Assembly: GCF_000002995.4 (NCBI RefSeq) | Contig: NW_025062478.1 | Coordinates: forward strand, 9,559,001 to 9,623,000 | Length of the DNA stretch: 64,000 bases | Reading direction: 5' to 3' | Origin: Brugia malayi | Lineage: Eukaryota > Nematoda > Chromadorea > Rhabditida > Onchocercidae | In this document: positions 26,030 to 40,100 of the stretch, in pieces | How the letters are laid out: each line of letters starts with the position of its first letter | How positions within the stretch are numbered: the first letter of the stretch is position 1 | Notes under the pieces: model-generated | What the model was told of the DNA's origin: nothing | Database searches by the model: none | What the model saw: the letters and a program-made list of their open reading frames with translations, nothing else | Program-made: the position numbers and the translations under genes

Positions 26030-29000
26030 CAGTTTTATTTGATTTAGCTCTTATCGAATCACAAATGACCTTTCAAATTTTTCTTTTTTTCTGCACCAAT
26101 CATCCAAAAACTTTTTTTGCTCTCAGGTAAACACTTAATGGTGACGACCTTGTGTGTTGCATTAATGCTCATTCAGGTGTAATTCGTTCTTTTTTAACAA
26201 TACATACACATCTTTTCTCTCTCTCCCTCTCTCTCCCTCCCTCTCTCTCTCTCTTGTATTACAAATTTGTTTAATTACTTTAATTTATTTACCTGTATTT
26301 TTATTTTACAGATAACATTACTGATTACATAATATGTACGATTAAGTTATGATAATATTAAAATAGTATCATCTTATTGATTTGTAGTATTATCTTATTG
26401 ACCACACATTTTATCACTGATTAACGATGATTAAAATGATAAGAAATCCAATGAGACATACGTAATCTTTGATAAACATTCATTAAAAGTGATTATTAAA
26501 TTTCTGATTTTTATTACATTCTTTGAAATTAAAATTATTGGTTAAATCAGAATTTTATTGATAAAAATTTTAAATTATGTTTATTTTAACTAAAATCATT
26601 GATTAAATTACAGTTTTACTGACAAGAATTTAAATTATATTTGTTTCAACTAATCAATAATTATTGATCAAAATTATTGATTGATTGTTAATGAGAATAT
26701 TACCTAATAAATTTGCAATCTTATCAGATTATTCTATTTTGTTTCACCATCTGATTATCAAATTTCTGATATTTGTTGCACTTTCTTTTTTTTTTTTTTA
26801 ATTTTAGATATAAACAAATTATATAATAGTATTTTATGATTTAATTTATAACAAAATAATTTGAAAGAAAGAAATTTACTATTTTGATCATTTTATGTTC
26901 TCTATTTGATAAAAGGAAACAAATAATTCAATTATAGAAATTGCATTTGTTTTTCAAATTTGAAATTAAAATCATTGATTAAATCAAAATTTTATCCATT
27001 CATTGTGGATTTTTCATTTTCACTATATTTTATTATTAATTTGTTTTGTTTAATATAGCTTATTTTGAATATTAGATTTATCATTTAGCATTTATTATCA
27101 TTTATGACAAAATGATAAATGATATAAAAGTGATATTTGATAAGAGTACTGATAAAATAGATCATTTATGATAATTTCATTCATTTTTCTTATGAATTTA
27201 AAAGATATAAACGAAAGAGCAAAAAAAAAGGAAAAGAAAATTTTTTTGCAATATTTGATCTTTCTGTTATATTTGAAAGATTTCATTTTACATTTAACTT
27301 TTTTCTATATGAAAAATTTATTCTTTCTTTTTTCTTTCGTCATTTTTTTTTTAAATTTATTCGATTAGTAAAGTTAATGTAATTTAATAATTTGAATGAT
27401 TGAAAAATTTTAAGTTTTTTTTTATTAAATTAGATTTGCTAATTAAATTAAAAAAATAATTTAGTAATTGGAAAGATTTTAACTTTTCTTATTTGGAAAA
27501 AATTTGTTATTTAAACAAAACGTTTTAAAAAAGTTTTGATACTAATCATTAAGAAACATTTTTTTCAAATACTTTTTTTTTTTAAAAAGAAATAAACAAT
27601 TTGATGTTTCTGTCGATTTCATTTTAAAACGACCGATCTCATTAATATTTCCTCCCAATTTTAAAATGCTAAAATGTCACTGATAAGATTGATTCTTCAA
27701 GTTATTTTATTGTTAAATGTTTATTTTAATTTTTTTAAAAAAAAATTGAATTTATTTTTTAAACAAATAAAAGCTAAATATTTTGTTTTTAACTGATACA
27801 TTTAATCATTAAAATATCATCAATTTGACCTAATCATTGACCTTTCTTTTGCTATTTGTTAAATTACTACAAATTTGAAAAGAAATTAAAAAGTGAAAAA
27901 TAATTAATCCAAAATTTTATGTGAATTTTTCAGTCGTTCTCCTTATTTATTTAGTTATTTATTTATTGTTTGTATTATAAAATATCTAAATTTAAAAAAA
28001 AAGAAAAAAGAAGCATATGAATTGTTCATTTCTAAAATTTTGTTTATCATTTTGCATTTAAAATTATGAATTGAATATAAACTATTAAAATTAATTAACA
28101 TTGACTAATGCAAAAAAAAAGACGAAAAATGTGAAATAATATTAAAATATAATGATAAGATCAATGAATTGAATTGGTTTAAAAAAATAAAATTTTTTTT
28201 TAACTTTTAAATTTTATAAGTAATTCTTCGTTAGTTTATGCTAACTATGTAAACAATAAGTTGTAGTAAGCATTAACCAATCAATAAAACTTTCAATTTT
28301 GTTGTTCAAATTCCATCAATCATCTTTTATGTACACACATACACACCTACATACATACACATACACACACACAGATACACACAGACACACATACATACAT
28401 CCAATTTTATCCATTGCATCTTAACTTAACTTAGAAAGTATACTCAATTCCTAACTTTTCATACTTATATACTTAAATACAGATATTATACTGTGTTTCG
28501 ATATTTAAATTAAGTTTTTTAATTAATTAGTATAATTGAAAAGTTAAATTTATAATTGTAATTAATAGAAAAATATTTCAATTAAAAAAATATTTTAAAT
28601 AAAATTAAGTACATTTTAACTATATCATTTTTGTAATTTTTTTTCTAAACATAAATAATTTTAATACTCTTTTTTAAAATTTTCATTTCCATAAAAAATA
28701 ATTAATTGTAAAATGAAAAAGTAAAATTTAAAAAAAAAAAATGAACGATTAAAAAATGTTTAATGTAATAATAAAATTTATTTGTTAATATTTAATAAAT
28801 TTTTTTAACAAATAGAAATAAAAAAAATTGCAATAATATTTGCTAATACAAAATTTAATAATAAAAATTAATAAAATTACTCTTTTCTTTTCCCCTCTCT
28901 CTTGCTTTCTCTCTCTCCCTCTCTCTCTCTCTCTTTCTATTTCTTTTCATTCTTCCAAATTGTTATTTTAATTACTATTTTTTTTCAATTTTGATAAATT

Positions 29001-32000
29001 TCATTCATTGCTAATTTTACTTCATTTAAATTAAATTACTAAAATTTATTCTCTTTGTATTTCTTTTTTTCCTTTCATTTATATTTCGTTAGCATTTTTT
29101 TTTTCAACAAGAAAATTTTAAATTTTAATTTTCTAATTTTAAATATTAACTAGCATTCATTTAAAAAAAAAAATAATTTAGAATGATCAATCATCAATTT
29201 ATATATATTACTCAATCAGAAATTGATTAATTTTTGAAATTTTTCTTTTCTTTTTGATAAAAAAAAAAGAAAAGAAAAAATTTTTGAAAAATTTGTTTTC
29301 AGTTTTTTTTTCTTTCTTTTATTTTTTTTTGCTTTTTGGTGGAATTTACTGTTTGTTATGCGATTTTATCAATTTGTTTTATTCTTGCAATAAAATTTTG
29401 TATTTTAAAACGATTCATTTTTCATTTCTTTTATATTATCAAATTTTATTGCTGAAAATGCATTTTGCTTTTTTGTTTTGTTTTCTTTGTTTTGAATTTT
29501 TAGCTAAATTAATTGTTTTATTTATTTAAAATAATTTTTTTATTTATCTAAATTAAGTGTTTTATTTATTCAAATTATTTGTTTTATTTATCTACGCTAA
29601 TAAAATTATTATTCCATTTCAAATTTAATGTGTTAAAGTATTAAATTTCTTTTTAAATTTTTTTTTTTAGCTGTGAGAGAGTAATAAGTATAATTAATGC
29701 TTCATTTATTAGCTTTTCAATTTAAGAATTTAACTTTTTTTTTTCACTTTAAGCAACTTTAAATCATAAATTAACATTTGATAACAAAATACTACAAATA
29801 TTTGTCAACATTTCACGAATTTATTTACTTTTTGTTTGCAATAATAAACAAATGAATCATTTGAAATATTTATTATAAATTTTTTTACAGATTGAAATTA
29901 TAGCTCTGATAAATGACAATATTTTATTTCGCATTTTTAAACCTTACTCAATTACTTTAAAATTGCCTTTTTTTAAAAAAAAACAAAAATTATTTTTTAA
30001 AAAATTTTAAAAATTACTTTTTAAAGTTACTGAAGGAAAGAAAAGAAAAAATACAATGTTACGTTTAATTGTTAAATAATTTTTTTTCAAATAATACATT
30101 CTGTCATTGTTTGAATAAGAAAGTTTTTTCTCTTTTTTTTTTTTGCAATTATCTGTGCCTCATTAAACATTTTATTAGCATAGATTTTAAATGTTAAAGA
30201 AAAGTAAATAAAACAAAATTTATAATTGATACTAAAATTATCACTATCAGTACAACAAATGATAAGTAAACAGTATAATCTTTGGTAATATTATCAGTAT
30301 AATATGATTTTTACATGGATGATAAATAAAATAGTATATAATATTATTTTAATTACTTATATTACTTTTTATGTTGTATTATATTATTTTATTTATAATT
30401 TTACCTATTCAATAAGACAAAAACTATTAGCGAATAAGAAATACGTGAATATAACACGAAGAATCGTAGATATATAAACGTACGTAGAAACAAACGTTAC
30501 GAGAAAAGAGTGATATTAACTGTTTGCATTGAAAAAAAAAAATTACTTATAGAGAAATATTAATTTAACAATAATAATTGACGCATAGTTATGTATTATT
30601 GGAAAGTAAAATAATTTATCTGTTCGAATGTATTTTATTACTTTCAAACGCTTAAACGTGTAAATAATTTTACGTATACTTACCTGAACATTTACATTTT
30701 ATTATTATTGTTATTATCATTTACTATTGATTGTTATTGTCATTACCATTTGTTATTATTGTTATCATCATTTACTACTTATTATTAGTGTTATTATCAA
30801 TTATTATTTATTATTATTGTTATTTCAGTTGTTATTTACTATTATTGTCATCGTTATTATTTATTATTGTTATTTATTATTATTATTTGTTATTACCGCC
30901 ATTGCTATTACTATATTATTATGCTATTATATTATTATTATTGTAATTCTTGATTATTAGCATTTTTACTATTGCCATAACTATTAATTATTATTTCAAT
31001 AATAATAATTAATGTTTATTATTATCACAAAAATAAACAAAAAAAAAAAACTCTAACAATGAAATATAATTTAAATCTATGATATTTTCCCCTGCAAAAT
31101 CATTTTTAATTATATGCAAATATTATTGAATCAAATTAATTATTTTTGTAAATAATAACTTATTTTTGGAAAAAACTGATTTTAATAAAAAAAAAAAGGT
31201 TATGTGATTGCAAAATAAAAAAATGATAAAAACTTAATTTAAATAAAGTAATTAAAATAAAAACTTTTTCAAATTTTATTAATTGATAAATTTCATTAAT
31301 TTCTAATTAATTAATTACTTTAGTATCATTCATTTTCTCTTACTTTGCAACTCTTTATACTTCACTTTCTCCTACCCATAATATTACCTAATATATTATA
31401 AATAAGGTAAGTACTGTTTGCAACTTACATGCATGCAAGCATGAATTTTGATTTTATTAAATATTTAATTTAAATTTGCTAACTTATATTCATTATGTAT
31501 TTATACTAAAATTTACTTTTTAGATCCTAATATTAACAACAAAAAAGTGGCAATATTTAAAATTTCAATAATATTACTAAAAATGAAAGAAATAAATAAT
31601 TTTACTTTTCCTATCAAAGTTTTTTTCTATTTTAAATTTTAATTTGAAAAAAAAGGAAAACTTTTGAAAGAGATTTATAAAAATTGAAAACAATTTTGAG
31701 CATTTAATATTTCTTTTATTTTTATTTTTCATTCCCTATTTTAATTAATTTTTTTTTTTGATTAACAAAATAAATGATAAATTCTGAATGGATCTCTTTC
31801 TTTCTTTCTTTTTTCTTATTAGCTTTTTCCATTAGCTTAAAAGCTTTATAGGATTACTTTTCATATCAATTAAATTAGAATGTAATTTTATACATATAAA
31901 AAAAAACGAAATTGTTGTTTTTTTTTTTCTTAAAATCAAAAAAGCATTTCTTTTTTTCATTATTTCTGTTTTTTTTGAAAACAAAATTTTTTTTTTTTGG

Positions 32001-32420
32001 TAATATAATCTAAAAGTAAAAAAAAATAAAGCAAAAAAAAAATTTTTAACAAACTTTATAAAAAAAAAAATATCAATTATTTAGCAAAACCATGGTGACA
32101 GTTGTAATTAATTCAAAATTTCAGTCTTTTAATTCTTATCATTTTTCCAATCTTTATTTTATCACTCTCACTCATCACTAATTGTATATTAAAATTTTAT
32201 CATTTATAACAAATTAGTTTCAAAATGCTATAAATTGAAATAAATTTGATTTCATTTAATAAATTCCAATAAATATGTTTATGTTTTTTTTTTTTTGATT
32301 TTAATTTAATAAATTATTTAAAAAAAAAATTTTTTTTAATACATTAAAATGTATTCAAGCATAAATATTTTAACATATAATTATATGGCTTTTATGCATT
32401 TCATTTAAATTAATAAACAA
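26030..32420. other. Gene-poor intergenic region with microsatellites
   Basis: No convincing exon on either strand. Contents: CT-rich runs at 26216-26254 and 28893-28945; CACATA/CACACA repeats at 28329-28402; an ATT/TTATTA-rich block at about 30700-31010 with interspersed GTTATT and TACTATT; an ACGT-rich patch at 30447-30508; a direct repeat of TTGACCT at about 27824-27843; and many GATAA words. The patch 26115-26180 (TAATGGTGACGACCTTGTGT and neighbours) is less AT-rich than its surroundings but shows no clear exon. Confidence 0.5.
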
Positions 32421-32429
32421 TTTAAAATA

Positions 32430-33010
32430 ATATAAGGAATTTGTTTATTACTTTAAATATTCAAACGGTAGAATATGTAATATTGTGTAAACCTGTAATT
32501 ACTTATAGGGATGTTACTTGTATTGCTTATATGTTCGTTCTTTAAAAAAACAAGAAAAGTAATAGTAAAGAAATTAATTTATTACTTTAAGTATTCAAAT
32601 GATAGAGTATATATTATTATGTAAACCTGTAATTAGTTATGGGTATGTTACCTGTAGTTACTTATAGGTATGTTACCTGATTGCTTATATGTACGTTTTT
32701 TTTTTTTTTTTTTTTTTTTTTTTGGAAATAAAGAAAAGTAATAGTAAAGAAATTAATTTGTTACTTTAAATGCTCAAATGGTAGAATATACACTACTATG
32801 TAAACCTTTAATTACTTATGGGTATGTACCTTGGTAACATAATCTAAAAGTGAAAAAGAAAACGAAAGAAAAAATTTTAGCAATTACTTTAGCTATTACC
32901 TGTAATTATTTAAAGGTATGTTACCTATATTACTTATATGCATGTTTTTTCCTTAAAAAAAAAAGGAAAAAAAAAAAACGAAAGCGAAAAGTAATAGTAA
33001 AGAAATTAAA
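32430..33010. repeat. Degenerate ~160-bp tandem repeat, three to four copies
   Basis: Recurring blocks in the same order: AAGTAATAGTAAAGAAATTA, TTACTTTAAATATTCAAAYG, GTAGAATAT, TATGTAAACCTGTAATTACT, TATRGGTATGTTACCTG, TTGCTTATATGTACGTT and a variable A or T homopolymer. Copies start near 32440, 32565, 32735 and, partly, 32985. The homopolymer (up to about 24 T at 32698) accounts for most of the length variation. Confidence 0.75.
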
Positions 33011-34109
33011 GTAATGTAAATTTTTTTTTTTTTTTTCTTTACTTTTTCAATAATATCACATCATTTGCTTTTCAAATAATTCATTTTATCCTTCATCAAG
33101 GTCAATTTTTCAAAAGATTTGAATGAAATGAATGAATGAATAAATGTCAAATAAAATTCGACGATATTATTTTTCTTTCCTTTTTTTTTTTTTGTCTCTT
33201 CTGTCATCTTTTTGTCACTACAAAAATATGTATTTTAGGACAAGGAGGAAAAAAAAAAAAGGTAATCAGGTCAATTTTGTGTCAACTTTCAATTCATACG
33301 AAGAATTCATATGAAATAAAAAAAAGAAAAAAACGAATGAATGAATATTTTTATTATAAAAATTTGTTATTTGAATTTTTTTTTTTTTTTTTTTACCACT
33401 CATTCAAATAATATTTTGTATGGAAATATTTTCAATGAAATTTTCCTTCTTTTGTTTTTTTCTCTCTCTCCCTCTCTCTCTCCCTGTATTTTTTTTTAAT
33501 TTTGATAAATTATAAAATTTAGAAAATTCCAATTTATGGTATAACTAAAAGCGCACAAATATGTGTAATTATTTTTATTTGTTGGTCAATTGTTTTCTTC
33601 TTATTATTAAATAATTATTAGAAATTTCTTATAATTGTGATTTTAAAAAAAAAAAAAAAAATTTTAAAGCAAAATTTCATTTCACTTTTTTGCAATTATT
33701 GTTTTAGATGAAAAAAAAAATTGAAAGTGAAAGATGATATAGATTAATAGCTGACAACAATGATAATAATAATGATAAAAATAATAATAATAAACAAATA
33801 ATAAAAACAATATAATAACAACAGTGAATAATAATAATGATAACAATAAATGATAACAACAAATAATTACAATAATTCATTGATAAAATTTGATATAATA
33901 GTACAAATAATTTATGCTTATCTTATTTAATGAAATTAATCAGTTATTATCATTTTTTTTTATAATTATCATTATCAATTCATGTTTTCCATCAAAAAAT
34001 AATAAAAATAAAATGTTTCAGATAAATGATAAAGCTTTTAGCTTTAATTAATAACAAAACAAAAACAATAAATGAAAAAAGAGCAATCAAGTGCTTACTT
34101 AATTAGCTA
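33011..34109. other. Region upstream of the MAGUK gene
   Basis: It would contain the promoter and 5' UTR of the MAGUK gene. Seen: a CT-rich run (33461-33486), long A and T runs, and an ATAAT/ATAACA-rich stretch (33755-33880). A TTAATTAG|CTA acceptor-like site lies directly before the start ATG at 34110, compatible with a 5' UTR intron or trans-splicing, but I cannot tell which. Confidence 0.4.
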
Positions 34110-37100
34110 ATGGCTTATTTACGGCAAAAGCCATTATCACCTGTGTCTTCCTCATCTTATCAATTTTTATCAGTAGACGATCAGATTAGTGATCATATCA
34201 GTGTTTCGTCTAATTTTGATGAACCAATCTATTACTATACAATACGTGAAGGAAATATTGAAAATTTGGTAAATTTTGAATTATTTCATTCCTTCAAATT
34301 ATCCAATAATTCAAATTAAAAGTTTGAAAAAAAAAAAGAAACACAAAAAATTTTAAAACAAAAATTTTTAATGTAATTTTGTACAACAAAGAAATAAAAA
34401 AGGAAAAAATGAAAGTTAAATTCATTTATGTTATTTAATTTAATTTAATCTTTTGTATTTTTGCTTTTACATTTTTTATTTCTAATTTTTATAAATATTG
34501 AAAAATTCTTTTTCTTTCTTTTAAAAAAATATTTGAATACTTAATATTTTACTTAAATATATTAATGTGTGTATGTTTTCGTTTTTTTTCATTTAAATTT
34601 CTATTTAACATTTAAAATTATTATTTTTTTCAGGTCTTAAAATATATTAGTTTATATTTACATTTTTTTTGTCAATAAATAATTATTAAAATATATTTTG
34701 ATTATTTCAGCCTATTACTGATAGTGAACAAAACAAACAGTTACAATCATATCAGTCATACAATGATATATCTATGAATCATTATGGGTGATAATAATTA
34801 CATTTATCAAATTAATCAATTTAAAATAAAATTAAAATGCAAGAAAAAAAGAGAAAATAGGAAAGGGAAATGATTTTGATTACAATTATTATTACTTTTA
34901 TTCCTTCTATTATGTAATTTATCATTGTTGAAAATTTGAATTTGAATGATTGAAGTAAGTTAGACTGATAAATATGATAAAGTAATACATTGATTATTCA
35001 TTAATCAATTTATTAATAGATAAGAAATTAAAATTTTCAAAAATTAAAAAAAAATTTTTTTTTTATTCGAGCTCATTTTGTTATCCTTTAACAAAATTCA
35101 TCTTTCTCTCTCTTTTTTTTTTGATCTATTTTCTTGTTTTATATACTTTTTCATTTTTCAGTTGCAATAATCGTTTAACACGTAACGTGTCAACAGCGTG
35201 GATGACATCATCGTCACGTGAATCAGACGCATACCGACCCGATTCAACAATTTATCAAAATTGTTATTGTTGCTGTTGCATTGATCATTCACAAAATCTG
35301 ATCAGTACATTTCAGTGTCAATCAAATGATGTATGGCAGGTATTTGTAATTTAATTATTTTAATTACTAATTGATAAATGATAAGGTAAGTTAAATTAAA
35401 GTTAAAAATAAGTTAAATTTTGAGAAGGAAAGAAAAAATAGATGCGAAATAGGTATGAATGGTAAAGTTGAATTGACACTATTAAATTGAATTGTACTAT
35501 TAAATTAATTTAAGTGACAGAGAAAAAAAAATGGATTTATTTTAACTTTAATTTATTTCTAACTTTAATTTATTCAATAAATAAAATATAAAATTATATT
35601 ATTAAATTAATTTAGATAAAATATATGTATAATTTTTTTATAGATTCGAGATTCATACTGTGAGGAAGAAGTGATAATTGTTTTAAGTGATAATGTGGAA
35701 CGTATTGGTTTCTCTATCAGTAATATCAAACGTTGCGCTACAATTAATTCAATTTCACCTGGTATAAAATAAATTTAAATTTCTTATGTATATTTTACAT
35801 TTTAATTAATTATTATTGTAAAACGAATGAGAAAAGTTTTTAATTTTAAATTAATGTAAGATAAATTTTATCAGTGATAGTTAAATGCACGCTTTTCATA
35901 TTAATTTTAATTTTTTTTTTTGTTTTTGGTTAAAATTATTTAACTAAATTAGAAAATTTTGTTTAGGTTAAATTATTTTTTTTTTTTTTTTTGCAAAAAT
36001 TTATGCGAAAAAAAAATAATAATAATTTTGTCAACAAAAGTTTGTTTATAAGTTTGTTGATAAAATATTCAAATATTTAATTGTTGTAGTATGCAATGCT
36101 GGACTTTAGCATAATTTTGATTGAGTTAAGCTAAACATTTAAGCTGAAATTTACAAAAAGAAATCATAATTAACCTTTGAACTTTGCACCCTTGCAATTT
36201 TGGATGTTTGAATAAAATTTATTAAGCATTGATCGATAATAATGCGGTGAAAAAATGAGTGAAATAATTAAATATCAAATACATAATTTAAATTTTAACT
36301 CATTAACTCATGTTAGCATTCAGTTTTATATGTAAGAAAATAATTTCATTTTATTTAGTTTTTTAAAAAAAAAAGAATAGAAAAACTTATGGTTGTTTAC
36401 AAAATAGGATTGAATCAAATAATTGAAATTTTTTAATTTAATCTATAATATTTTTTGAGATAAAATTTGAAAAGTTTTTATTTGAAAGTTTTATTGACTG
36501 ATTATTTTTATTTATGATTTGTAAAATTAAAATCCTTTTTTCAAAACTGATCATTTAATTGATTCGTCAGCAATTCAATTTTACATTTTCTTCTTTTATT
36601 ATCAAAAAAGCTGTTTGACCTATTTGAAATTATTTATGTGTAAATATAAGACTTAATTATATTTAAAATTAAATTACATAACTCATTTTTATGTTTTCTC
36701 ATCTATTTTTAGATTTCATTTAAAAAGGGATATTTTCTTTTTTCATTTTTGAATTATTCCAGAATTTCATTTCTATTTTGATCAAAAAAAAAAAAAAATT
36801 TCTTTGATAAAAAAAAGTAAACAAACAAGAAAGAATTTGTTGAATTTTTGCTTAATGTAACATTTGCGCTCTAATTTTCAGTCCAAAAAAAGAATAAATA
36901 TTATTCAATTTAATCATTTCAAAATTAAAAATTGAAAAAAAAATTCACTAATTTCTTAAACGTTTTACAGTTTGTATTGAAATTTTTGAAAAAAAAAAAA
37001 AAAAAAATTAAAATAAACGAGAAGTGAGAAGAGAGAAGAATTTTATTTTAAGATTTTAGGTTTATGAATTTTTTAAATTTATTAATTCAATGCTAACAAA

Positions 37101-40100
37101 ATTGTTTAATTATTCTAACATTTAATTTTTTTTTCTTTTTTTGTATATTACTATTCAACTTAATGTGATATACATAAAGGCTTTAAAATAATTTTTTCAA
37201 AATTAAAATTTCAGATTATTTACTGAATTTAAAATCTGAAAACTTATGTGACCCAAATGTTTGACCTTAATTATTTTGGCTTTTTTTTTTGATTTTAATT
37301 TTTTGAAATTATCAGCAATCTTATAGCATAGCTTTTTGTATATTTCATATGAAGATCAAATTTCTAAAAAAAAAATTTTCTTTCTGATTAAAACAATAAT
37401 AAGACAATAGCGCATGGCGTTTATTGCTTCCGCAAATGTTATAATTTGAATTTAATGAATAAATACCTAAGAAATTAAAGAGATATTGTTAAAATCAATT
37501 TTGAATTTAACAAATAAAATAAAAAAGTAAGAAAAAAATTATATAAAAATAACTTCAACTTATAGCTATTAATTTCTACAGTAAATCAATAAATTGAATT
37601 GAAAAATTTAAAACGAAAGTATAATATTTTCTTCAATGTGACTTCAATTTGACTTTTTTTTAACTGTTAAATATTTAAAAGGAAAAAAAAAAAAGAAATC
37701 GGAGAGAATAATTATTTTAAAAAATTAAAATGTTCAAAAAAAACAAACAAACAAAAATTGATAAACAAGAAAAAAAAAGGAAGAAAAAATAAATAAACAA
37801 TTAATTTATTAGAGTGTAAAATAATTGATAAATGATAATAACACTTTAATAATTCTTACATTTTTCATTTCACTTTTTTTTGTTTTCTTTCCTCCAAATA
37901 TTCATTAATCAAACGTGTAAATGCAAACATACGTATGCGTTTACGTATTTACGTATCTATCGACGTACGTGTACTGTATCATATCAGTGTTATCTATTGA
38001 TATCATATCAATTGCTCTATTTTTCATATTACAATTAATGAATGATTGCAATTTTAATATACTTCGTCATACATAAATTTCCATTTTAGATTATTTATTT
38101 TTCTTGGTGAACTATCAGAGTTCAAAGTTCAACAGCAATATTGTGATTAACCTCTAACCTATGACCCTTCATTTAACCCTATAACCTTTCTCATCTTTTA
38201 ATACTTTAAAGTGATAATAGTACCTACAATAATAGCAATGGTGGTAATAAATCAGCAAATGTAAACAATTCGCATATTCATTAATACACATGCATACATG
38301 CACCCATACACACACACACACACACACATACACATGTGTACATATAGATTTGTATACACACACATACAAACATACACATAGCATACATGCATACACATGA
38401 ACACATACAATCATACGCATATAGATTTGGATAAACACATACACATACAACACATACAAACATACACACATATACATATACGCATACATACATATACATA
38501 TACGTATATATAGATTTGTACAAACACACATACACAGACACACACACACATACATACACATACATATTTAAAAAGAAATAAACAATGAGATATGCAGCTA
38601 TCCTTTTAGTTTTCCAAATTCCATTATTTCACCAAAACTTTTGTCCCATTGGGAGGACATAAGAGCACACAGGCGGAAAGTTTGCAAATAAATATTTGAT
38701 ATGAACAGACAGACAGACACACACACACATACATACACATACACATACACACACACATACATAACATTTAACTCTGTGCTTCCTTTTTTCTTCTGAACTT
38801 TTTGTTTTTTTATTTAACTAATCCACAGAGAAATTTTAGCAATCATTTCATTTGATCATTAAAATGATTAGAAATTGATTGCTTTCAATTAATTAACTGT
38901 TAATCTTTTTAGCTTATCAAATTAATTATCAGTACTTTATCTCTAACTTATCAATATTAATTAACACTAATCATTTTAGATTTCTGCCACAAATTATCAA
39001 TAATTTTAATGCATTCATTTCATTCATTTAAATATGATAATAATGCGATTCTTTAGTGCATTCATATTTTGATGTGATAAAATGATAGCATAAATGATTG
39101 ATTAATTAATTACTGATAAAATATTCGTGTAATTTCAGTCTATAATTGATATCATATTGAATAACAGGAATTAGGTCTGATAAAAGATGATAAAGTTAAC
39201 TGATAAGAAGTGTTTAGCTTATAATGTCTACTCTTTCATGATTAGTTTAAAAGAGAATTGATTTTTCTTTTTTTTTTTTTTTGGTAGAGTTGATAATTTT
39301 CAAGAATTATAAAAAATTTCACTCAAATATTTTTTGCCAAGATTGGATAAGAAAAATAGTCTTCAATAATTTACTTTAAATTATATACATGTGTTTTTTT
39401 TTTTAATATTAGTAAAGTTATTTCAATTTGTTTTCAATCTTCAATTTCTCCACTATTTTATGATTGCTTTTTTTTTATTAATGATTAATTAATTAATTAT
39501 GATTATTAATGATTAATTATGACTATTTAATCATTAGATTCAGAAAAAATTATATGAATTAAATTTATAAATAAGTAAAATTAGATATTTTAGTTTTTTT
39601 CATTATATATTCATAGCTATTCAGGAATTAACTTCATTTCGGGAATTAATCTCATTTTATATCATTGAACTTTACCTTTTTTTTCGATTGTACTAAATTA
39701 ATAATTTGAAATTTAGAAGAAAAAAATCTAAAATAACTAAAATATTATGCATTATTACCTAATTTTTTTATTTACCAAATATTATTTGCCAATTGGTAAC
39801 AATTTTATGATACTTTTTAATATTATTTGCTTTGAAATTTCATATTTGCATACTAATTTATTAGTAATAAAATATTTGAAATTAATATTAAAAAAAAAAA
39901 TAAATTTTTTCAAATCTCTTTTTCAAATTATAAATTAATCGTTCCATTTGTTAGTCAATTTACAGTGATGGCAAAATGAATATTTGTTTATTTGTCATTT
40001 TAAGAAATTATTTAAGTGGAAATTTATTATTATCGATTCATTCACTAATTTATTTATTTTTTCTCCTTTTTTTTTGCTTTTTTTTTATTGATAAATCATT

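Noticed and set aside
30420..30520. Possible tRNA or small RNA gene in the ACGT-rich patch
   Set aside because: I could not form a cloverleaf or find A and B box sequences; kept only as part of the ACGT-cluster finding.
38169..38565. Antisense frames of 94 and 130 codons rich in Cys, Val and Tyr
   Set aside because: Translation of a CA/CATA microsatellite within a MAGUK intron; low complexity only.
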